From positions 2,192,501 through 2,256,500 of the forward strand of contig NZ_JAPEOS010000001.1 in assembly GCF_026340975.1 (NCBI RefSeq): a stretch of DNA of 64,000 nt, written 5' to 3'. Of this stretch, positions 56,421-64,000 are shown piece after piece (within the stretch, counting starts at the first letter, position 1; every line of letters starts with the position of its first letter). The stretch is from Streptomyces sp. NBC_01214. GTDB taxonomy: Bacteria > Actinomycetota > Actinomycetes > Streptomycetales > Streptomycetaceae. Below the pieces are notes generated by a model. That model was not told the origin of the DNA. It made no database searches and worked only from the letters and a program-made list of their open reading frames with translations. Made by a program: the position numbers and the translations under genes.

Positions 56421-57626
56421 GTGGCAGCACCGCAGAACTACCTCGCAGTCATCAAGGTCATCGGTGTCGGCGGCGGTGGTGTCAATGCCATCAACCGAAT
56501 GATCGAGGTCGGTCTCAAGGGCGTCGAGTTCATCGCCATCAACACGGACGCCCAGGCGCTGTTGATGAGCGACGCCGACGTCAAGCTCGACGTCGGCCGG
56601 GAACTCACCCGTGGCCTCGGCGCCGGCGCCAACCCGGCCGTCGGTCGCAAGGCGGCAGAGGACCACCGCGAGGAGATCGAGGAGGTCCTCAAGGGGGCCG
56701 ACATGGTCTTCGTCACCGCCGGTGAGGGCGGCGGCACCGGCACCGGCGGCGCACCTGTCGTCGCCAACATCGCGCGCTCGCTGGGCGCCCTGACGATCGG
56801 TGTGGTCACCCGACCGTTCACCTTCGAGGGCCGGCGCCGCGCGAACCAGGCGGAGGACGGCATCGCCGAGCTCCGCGAAGAGGTCGACACCCTCATCGTC
56901 ATCCCCAACGACCGACTGCTGTCCATCTCGGACCGCCAGGTCAGCGTGCTCGACGCCTTCAAGTCGGCCGACCAGGTCCTGCTCTCGGGCGTCCAGGGCA
57001 TCACCGACCTCATCACCACCCCGGGTCTGATCAACCTCGACTTCGCCGACGTCAAGTCCGTGATGTCCGAGGCCGGCTCGGCCCTGATGGGCATCGGCTC
57101 GGCGCGCGGCGACGACCGCGCCGTGGCCGCCGCCGAGATGGCGATCTCCTCGCCGCTCCTGGAGGCGTCCATCGACGGCGCCCGTGGCGTGCTGCTCTCC
57201 ATCTCCGGTGGCTCGGACCTCGGTCTCTTCGAGATCAACGAGGCCGCGCAGCTGGTCAGCGAGGCCGCGCACCCCGAGGCGAACATCATCTTCGGCGCCG
57301 TCATCGACGACGCGCTCGGCGACGAGGTACGGGTCACCGTCATCGCGGCCGGGTTCGACGGCGGACAGCCCCCGGCCCGCCGGGACAACGTCATCGGTGC
57401 CGCGTCCACCAAGCGCGAGGAGCCGGCCCCGGCTCCGGTCCGCGCCCCCGAGCCGGTCCGCCCGGCCTTCGGCGGACTCGGCTCGGTCACCCCGCGTGAG
57501 GAGCCCCCGGCTCCGGTCGAGCCGGCCCCGGTCGAGGTCCAGGCCCCCGCGCCGCAGGTCCCCACGGCCCGGCCGTACCAGGACAGCCCGGCCGAAGAGC
57601 TGGATGTTCCGGACTTCTTGAAGTGA
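56421..57626 (+). CDS. ftsZ: Cell division GTPase FtsZ
   Basis: A 401-residue tubulin homologue forming Z-rings and, in aerial hyphae, Z-ladders. GTP motif GGGTGTG (103-109), T7 loop [15 protein letters not shown], and a Pro/Ala/Glu-rich linker ending in the conserved tail ELDVPDFLK that binds SepF. GTG 56421 has GAGAGG upstream. The 279-bp upstream gap carries the promoter signals. The stop overlaps pgeF (GTGA). Confidence 0.98.
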   Translation: MAAPQNYLAVIKVIGVGGGGVNAINRMIEVGLKGVEFIAINTDAQALLMSDADVKLDVGRELTRGLGAGANPAVGRKAAEDHREEIEEVLKGADMVFVTAGEGGGTGTGGAPVVANIARSLGALTIGVVTRPFTFEGRRRANQAEDGIAELREEVDTLIVIPNDRLLSISDRQVSVLDAFKSADQVLLSGVQGITDLITTPGLINLDFADVKSVMSEAGSALMGIGSARGDDRAVAAAEMAISSPLLEASIDGARGVLLSISGGSDLGLFEINEAAQLVSEAAHPEANIIFGAVIDDALGDEVRVTVIAAGFDGGQPPARRDNVIGAASTKREEPAPAPVRAPEPVRPAFGGLGSVTPREEPPAPVEPAPVEVQAPAPQVPTARPYQDSPAEELDVPDFLK

Positions 57627-58411
57627 CACCAGAGCAGCATCACGTGGGCGGCGCCCACTTCGCCTTCACCGACCGGTGGGGCGGAGTGAGCGCCGTTCCG
57701 TACGAGGAGCTCAATCTCGGCGGCGCGGTCGGAGACGACCCGGCCGCCGTTCTCGCGAACCGGGCACGGGCGGCGCAGTCCCTGGGCCTGGCGCCGGACC
57801 GGGTGGTCTGGATGAACCAGGTGCACGGCCGGGACGTGGCCGTGGTGGACGGCCCCTGGGGGGCGGACGTCGAGGTCCCGGCGGTGGACGCGGTGGTGAC
57901 CGCCCGTCGGGGGCTCGCCCTCGCGGTGCTCACCGCCGACTGCACGCCGGTCCTGCTGGCGGACCCCGTCGCCGGGGTCGTGGGGGCCGCCCACGCCGGG
58001 CGGCCGGGACTGGTCGCCGGGGTGGTGCCCGCCACCGTCGGGGCGATGGTCGACCTCGGGGCCGATCCCGGGCGGATCGTCGCCCGGACCGGACCCGCCG
58101 TCTGCGGACACTGCTACGAGGTTCCGGCCGAAATGCGGGAGGCGGTGGCGGAGGTCGTCCCCGCCGCCCGGGCCGAGACGAGCTGGGGGACACCGGCCGT
58201 CGACGTGGTCGCCGGAGTGCACGCCCAGCTCGCGGAGGCGGGGGTGGTGAACACCGGCCGCTCCCCGGTCTGCACACTGGAGTCGCGGGACCACTTCTCG
58301 TACCGCCGCGACCGGGTGACCGGACGCCTGGCCGGATATGTCTGGTTGACGGAGCTTTCCGGGGGGACGACCCCCGGACCGCCGGGGGAAAAGAAGAATG
58401 ACGGATCGTAA
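57623..58411 (+). CDS. pgeF: Peptidoglycan editing factor (YfiH/laccase-domain)
   Basis: A 262-residue YfiH-domain protein. Zn-site residues His68 (MNQVHG), Cys107 (TADCTPVLL) and His124 (AAHAGRPGL) are intact. In E. coli the family hydrolyses mis-incorporated UDP-MurNAc-L-Ser; purine nucleoside activity is also reported for relatives. GTG 57623 overlaps the ftsZ stop, a conserved junction in actinobacteria. Confidence 0.92.
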   Translation: MTPEQHHVGGAHFAFTDRWGGVSAVPYEELNLGGAVGDDPAAVLANRARAAQSLGLAPDRVVWMNQVHGRDVAVVDGPWGADVEVPAVDAVVTARRGLALAVLTADCTPVLLADPVAGVVGAAHAGRPGLVAGVVPATVGAMVDLGADPGRIVARTGPAVCGHCYEVPAEMREAVAEVVPAARAETSWGTPAVDVVAGVHAQLAEAGVVNTGRSPVCTLESRDHFSYRRDRVTGRLAGYVWLTELSGGTTPGPPGEKKNDGS

Positions 58412-59117
58412 GTCTGAGCTCGCCGAGAACCTGGCGCGGGTGGAGGAACGCATCGCGTCCGCCTGCGCGGCGGCGGGGCGGGGGCGGGACGAGGTGACGC
58501 TCATCGTGGTCACCAAGACCTACCCCGCGAGCGACGTACGACTGCTGGCGGACCTGGGTGTCCGTCATGTTGCGGAAAATCGTGACCAGGACGCCGCCCC
58601 CAAGGCCGCGGCCTGCGCGGATCTGCCGCTCAGCTGGCACTTCGTCGGTCAGTTGCAGACGAACAAAGTCCGTTCCGTGGCCGGATACGCGCACGTCGTG
58701 CAGTCGGTCGACCGGTCGAAGCTCGTGACCGCCCTCTCGGCGGCCGCGGTGAACGCCGGCCGGGAGCTCGGGTGCCTCGTGCAGATCGCCCTCGACGCGG
58801 AGTCGGGGGAGCGCGGGGCCCGCGGCGGCGCGGCGCCGGAGCAGCTCGCCGAGTTGGCTGACCTCGTCGCCGGGGCTCCGGGACTGCGCATCGACGGCCT
58901 GATGACGGTCGCTCCGCTGTCCGGCCAGTACGCGGGGCGCGAACGGGCCGCTTTCGAGCGGCTGATGGAATTGTCATCCCGCATGCGCGTGGACCATCCG
59001 GCTGCCACGATGGTGTCGGCCGGGATGAGCGCAGACCTGGAACAGGCCGTGGCGGCCGGTGCGACACATGTACGCGTCGGCACTGCGGTACTCGGCGCGA
59101 GACCCCGGCTCGGGTAA
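58398..59117 (+). CDS. PLP homeostasis protein (YggS/PLPBP family)
   Basis: A 239-residue PLP-binding barrel with the Schiff-base Lys40 (LIVVTKTYP), HFVGQLQTNKVR, RIDGLMTVAP and ATMVSAGMSADLEQAVAAGATHVRVG. The family buffers pyridoxal phosphate and affects amino-acid metabolism. ATG 58398 overlaps pgeF by 14 bp. The central ENRDQD differs from the usual ENYVQE. Confidence 0.93.
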   Translation: MTDRKSELAENLARVEERIASACAAAGRGRDEVTLIVVTKTYPASDVRLLADLGVRHVAENRDQDAAPKAAACADLPLSWHFVGQLQTNKVRSVAGYAHVVQSVDRSKLVTALSAAAVNAGRELGCLVQIALDAESGERGARGGAAPEQLAELADLVAGAPGLRIDGLMTVAPLSGQYAGRERAAFERLMELSSRMRVDHPAATMVSAGMSADLEQAVAAGATHVRVGTAVLGARPRLG

Positions 59118-59266
59118 CGTCGCGAAGAAAGTCGGACCACAGCAGAAAATATGGTCATTCCCGCTGATGAGCGGGCAGACCTAGTGGATCGCGGGCAGTT
59201 GGTGACATTCGTGACACGGCGGCACCTGCGACAGGGCGATCCACCACAGAGCGGAGGACTCGGAGA

Positions 59267-59884
59267 ATGGCCGGCGCGATGCGCAAGATGGCGGTCTACC
59301 TCGGCCTCGTGGAGGACGACCGGTACGACAACCCGGGGTACGACCCCGACGACGAGTTCGAGCCCGAGCCGGAGATGGAGCGGGCTCGGGAGCGGGATCG
59401 CCGACAGCAGCCCGTGCACCAAGCGCCCGTATCGGACGAACCGGTACGAGTGGCACAGCCTCCGGCGCAGCGCGAACCTATCCCAATTCCGGTGGAAAGC
59501 GGACGTCCTGCGCGAATCGCCCCCGTGGCATCCATCACACCTGATCGTACGAACCTGGAGAAGAACGCCCCCGTGATCATGCCCAAGGTCGTCTCCGAGC
59601 GGGAGCCGTACCGCATCACGACGCTGCACCCCCGGACCTACAACGAGGCCCGTACCATCGGGGAACACTTCCGTGAGGGCACTCCGGTGATCATGAATCT
59701 CACGGAGATGGACGACACGGATGCGAAGCGTCTCGTGGACTTCGCCGCCGGACTCGTCTTCGGTCTGCACGGCAGCATTGAACGCGTGACACAGAAGGTG
59801 TTCCTGCTGTCGCCTGCTAACGTCGATGTCACGGCGGAGGACAAGGCCCGCATCGCGGAGGGCGGGTTCTTCAACCAAAGCTAG
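59267..59884 (+). CDS. sepF: FtsZ-anchoring protein SepF
   Basis: A 205-residue SepF: N-terminal membrane-anchoring amphipathic helix ([18 protein letters not shown]), an acidic and Pro-rich linker, and the C-terminal SepF core (about 112-195, [49 protein letters not shown]). GGAGGAC/GGAGA precedes the ATG. The 149-bp upstream gap holds GTGACAC (WhiA-like) and TAGTGG, so it may have its own promoter. Confidence 0.95.
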   Translation: MAGAMRKMAVYLGLVEDDRYDNPGYDPDDEFEPEPEMERARERDRRQQPVHQAPVSDEPVRVAQPPAQREPIPIPVESGRPARIAPVASITPDRTNLEKNAPVIMPKVVSEREPYRITTLHPRTYNEARTIGEHFREGTPVIMNLTEMDDTDAKRLVDFAAGLVFGLHGSIERVTQKVFLLSPANVDVTAEDKARIAEGGFFNQS

Positions 59885-59944
59885 ACCGATCCGTCAGACA
59901 CGGGGCCGGGAACACAGCGGGAGCAGGGGAGAGGGAAGCGCGGA

Positions 59945-60241
59945 ATGGGTGTCGCACTGCAAGTGATCTACTTCGCCTTGGGGTGCTTCCTCGTCGTGCT
60001 GATCTTCCGCCTGGTCATGGACTACGTGTTCCAGTTCGCACGTTCCTGGACACCCGGCAAGGCGATGGTGGTCGTACTGGAGGCCACCTACAGCGTCACC
60101 GATCCACCGCTCAAGCTTCTTCGGCGGGTCATTCCGCCGTTGCGTCTCGGGGGCGTGGCACTCGACCTGTCCTTCTTCGTTCTGATGATCATCGTTTACA
60201 TCCTCATCAGTTTCGTGCGCACCGCTGCGAGCGGCTTGTGA
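59945..60241 (+). CDS. YggT family membrane protein
   Basis: A 98-residue protein with two hydrophobic helices (about 4-32 and 70-92) flanking a short loop with the YggT motif PLKLLRRVIPPLRLGG. Commonly found between sepF and divIVA in actinobacteria. AGGGGAGAGG precedes the ATG. Function not well defined. Confidence 0.92.
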   Translation: MGVALQVIYFALGCFLVVLIFRLVMDYVFQFARSWTPGKAMVVVLEATYSVTDPPLKLLRRVIPPLRLGGVALDLSFFVLMIIVYILISFVRTAASGL

Positions 60242-60323
60242 ACGATGTGCTTCCCCGCGGGCGCGGGGACAGTCCCGATACGGTCTTGCCGACTGCCGAC
60301 GACTACGTAGAGGTGAAGAAGAC

Positions 60324-61568
60324 ATGCCGCTGACTCCCGAGGACGTGCGGAACAAGCAGTTCACGACCGTCCGCCTCCGAGAAGGCTATGACGAGGACGA
60401 GGTCGATGCCTTCCTCGACGAGGTCGAGTCCGAACTGACGCGCCTGCTGCGCGAGAACGAGGACCTGCGCGCCAAGCTGGCCGCCGCCACGCGTGCCGCC
60501 GCGCAGAACCAGCAGCAGCAGGGCATGCGCAAGGCCGAACCCCAGGACCAGCGCGGCCCCGGCGCCCCCGTGCCCGCGGCCATATCCGGCCCGCCGCAGC
60601 AGCAGCCGCAGATGGGCCCGCCGCAGCTCCAGGGCGGCCCGCCGCAGCTTCCGGGTGGCCAGCCGCAGCTTCCGCCGGGCCCCGGCGGCCAGGGCCAGCA
60701 GGGCCCCGGTCCGATGGGCGGCCCCATGGGCGGTCCCATGCAGCAGCACCCCATGGGTGGACCCCAGGGCATGCAGCAGCAGCCCATGGGCGGCCCCCAG
60801 GGCATGCAGCAGCAGTCGATGGGCGGCCAGAACCCGCTCGGCCAGCAGATGCAGCCCATGGGCCAGCAGATGCAGCCGATGGGGCAGCAGATGCAGCCCA
60901 TGGGTCAGCCCATGCAGCAGATGCAGCAGCCGCAGCTCCCGCAGCAGGGCCCCGGTGGCGACAGCGCCGCACGTGTCCTGTCGCTGGCGCAGCAGACCGC
61001 CGACCAGGCGATCGCGGAGGCCCGCTCCGAGGCCAACAAGATCGTCGGCGAGGCCCGGTCGCGCGCCGAGGGCCTGGAGCGGGACGCCCGCGCCAAGGCC
61101 GACGCGCTGGAGCGGGACGCGCAGGAGAAGCACCGCGTCGCGATGGGCTCCCTGGAGTCCGCCCGCGCCACGCTGGAGCGCAAGGTCGAGGACCTGCGGG
61201 GCTTCGAGCGCGAGTACCGTACGCGTCTGAAGTCCTACCTGGAGTCGCAGCTGCGCCAGCTGGAGACCCAGGCGGACGACTCGCTGGCCCCGCCGCGGAA
61301 CCCGGCGGGTCCCGCGCTGCCGCCGTCGCCGTCGCCCTCGATGGCTCCGGCCGGTGCGATGGGCCACTCCATGGGCGGTCCCTCGATGGGTGGCCCGTCC
61401 CCCATGGGCGGTCCCTCCCCGATGGGTGCCCCGTCCTACGGCGGCAACCAGCAGCAGATGTCCCCGGCGATGACCCAGCCGATGGCTCCGGTGCGGCCGG
61501 CTGCGCCGCAGCCGATGCAGGCGCCGTCGCCGATGCGGGGCTTCCTGATCGACGAGGACGACAACTAG
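60324..61568 (+). CDS. divIVA: Polar growth determinant DivIVA
   Basis: A 414-residue coiled-coil protein directing tip growth. N-terminal DivIVA domain (1-60, TPEDVRNKQFTTVRLREGYD, EDEVDAFLDEVESELTRLL), a Gln/Pro/Met/Gly low-complexity linker (about 85-215) typical of Streptomyces, a long central coiled coil (about 217-318, LAQQTADQAIAEARSEANKI), and a Pro/Met-rich tail ending FLIDEDDN. GAGGTGAAG precedes ATG. It has an 82-bp upstream gap and a strong terminator. Confidence 0.96.
   Translation: MPLTPEDVRNKQFTTVRLREGYDEDEVDAFLDEVESELTRLLRENEDLRAKLAAATRAAAQNQQQQGMRKAEPQDQRGPGAPVPAAISGPPQQQPQMGPPQLQGGPPQLPGGQPQLPPGPGGQGQQGPGPMGGPMGGPMQQHPMGGPQGMQQQPMGGPQGMQQQSMGGQNPLGQQMQPMGQQMQPMGQQMQPMGQPMQQMQQPQLPQQGPGGDSAARVLSLAQQTADQAIAEARSEANKIVGEARSRAEGLERDARAKADALERDAQEKHRVAMGSLESARATLERKVEDLRGFEREYRTRLKSYLESQLRQLETQADDSLAPPRNPAGPALPPSPSPSMAPAGAMGHSMGGPSMGGPSPMGGPSPMGAPSYGGNQQQMSPAMTQPMAPVRPAAPQPMQAPSPMRGFLIDEDDN
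60843..60905 (+). repeat. Three tandem 21-bp units in divIVA
   Basis: CAGCAGATGCAGCCCATGGG-type units at 60843-60863, 60864-60884 and 60885-60905 encode QQMQPMG repeats. The surrounding linker contains further related, less regular copies. Confidence 0.85.
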
Positions 61569-61604
61569 GCGCCGCCGCGTTCTGCGGTCGGCAGCCGCGC
61601 TCTA

Positions 61605-61648
61605 CGGGCCGGGCCCGGTTCCCCTTCGGGGGCACCGGGCCCGGCCCG
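61605..61648 (+). terminator. divIVA terminator
   Basis: CGGGCCGGGCCCGGT (61605-61619) pairs perfectly with ACCGGGCCCGGCCCG (61634-61648); the loop contains a second CCCC-ttc-GGGG hairpin, and TTTC follows. Confidence 0.88.
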
Positions 61649-61674
61649 TTTCGCTGCCCGCGCGCGGCACCGTT

Positions 61675-61970
61675 GCGGGGGCTCCGCCCCCGACCCCCCG
61701 CGCCTCAATCGCCGGCGAGGCTGAAAGATCCGGGGCTCCGCCCCCCCCGAGCCCCCCCGAGCCCCCGCGCCTCATTCGCCGGCGGGGCTGAAACATCTGG
61801 GGCTCCGGCGCGAGCTCCCGCGTCTCAATTGCTGGCGGGGCTGAAAGATCCGGGGCTCCGCCGCCCGAGCCCCCGCGCCTCATTCGCCGGCGGGGCTGAA
61901 ACATCCGGGGCTGGGAAAATCAGCCCCTCCGGCGTTTGAGGAGCGGGGTCTGGGGCGGAGCCCCAGGGCA
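61675..61970. repeat. Tandem array of the dispersed palindromic repeat
   Basis: Four head-to-tail copies of GCGCCTCA(A/T)TCGCCGGCG-GGGCTGAAA-type units start near 61696, 61762, 61815 and 61870, each followed by CCGGGGCTCCG. An inverted copy (TCAGCCCCTCCGGCGTTTGA, GGAGCGGGG, TCTGGGGCGGAGCCCC) closes the array at 61920-61970. The array fills the 462-bp gap between divIVA and ileS; no gene is visible there. Confidence 0.85.
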
Positions 61971-62030
61971 CGGCGGGGCAGACGAAAGCGGCCCGTCCCC
62001 CCGGGAGGGAACGGGCCGCTCGGGGCGGGG

Positions 62031-64000
<1,970 letters not shown>

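Noticed and set aside
61675..61970. Considered a CRISPR array because of regular repeats
   Set aside because: The repeats are palindromic terminator-like elements with short, similar spacers, an inverted end copy and no cas genes.

Overview
The window is chromosomal core DNA of a high-GC actinomycete, almost certainly a Streptomyces. The evidence is very high third-position GC, frequent GTG/TTG starts, many short-leader or leaderless starts, and Streptomyces-type families (DUF5304, DUF3040, SAV_6107-type HEPN, MacS/MacR, Q/P-rich DivIVA). From memory, the gene order resembles the S. coelicolor segment running from a fatty acyl-CoA ligase past glkA, pfkA, the trp/aro genes, thi, metF and the division and cell-wall (dcw) cluster to ileS. 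No prophage, integrase, CRISPR array, tRNA or rRNA was recognised.

Region 1 (1-12.9 kb): a truncated acyl-CoA ligase, a metallophosphoesterase, an SRPBCC / ArsA-like ATPase / DUF5304 group, glucokinase, an EEP nuclease/phosphatase, a membrane protein coupled to a lipase-type hydrolase, a PlsC-type acyltransferase, the MacS-MacR two-component pair, 6-phosphofructokinase with a Crp-like site in its promoter, and a 2-hydroxyacid dehydrogenase.

Region 2 (13-19 kb): a fused anthranilate synthase (TrpE-TrpG) behind a Trp-codon leader peptide and attenuator, divergent from class II DAHP synthase, so shikimate entry and tryptophan commitment sit back to back. Next come bacterioferritin-associated ferredoxin with an iron box, convergent bacterioferritin, a sulfite-oxidase-like enzyme, and a His-rich DUF4396 membrane protein behind a CsoR-family-like operator.

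Region 3 (19-28 kb): endonuclease IV, a PASTA Ser/Thr kinase, thiO-thiS-thiG under a TPP riboswitch, a ferredoxin-reductase-like flavoprotein, an Rv2175c-type DNA-binding protein, thiE and metF.

Region 4 (28-43 kb): a membrane protein, a phytoene-desaturase-like flavoprotein, DUF4126, DUF3040, a methyltransferase and a HEPN protein. An ABC ATPase / YhgE-Pip / TetR operon follows a perfect 28-bp palindrome. Then come a MoxR / DUF58 / transglutaminase operon and a beta-carbonic anhydrase.

Region 5 (43-64 kb): the dcw cluster rsmH-ftsL-ftsI-murE-murF-mraY-murD-ftsW-murG-ftsQ-ftsZ-pgeF-yggS-sepF-yggT-divIVA, without mraZ or murC, then a partial convergent ileS. Many junctions overlap as GTGA or ATGA, which implies translational coupling; the ftsL-ftsI junction instead holds 285 bp made largely of a dispersed palindromic repeat. 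That repeat family recurs near 5.9, 25.6, 37.2, 44.7 and 61.7-61.97 kb.

The most notable points are the degenerate ABC ATPase of the YhgE operon, the repeat inside the dcw operon, nested and tandem repeat structures, and several unlisted regulatory sites (metal, Crp-like, BldD-like, TetR, attenuator, riboswitch). Regulator assignments are motif-based inferences.
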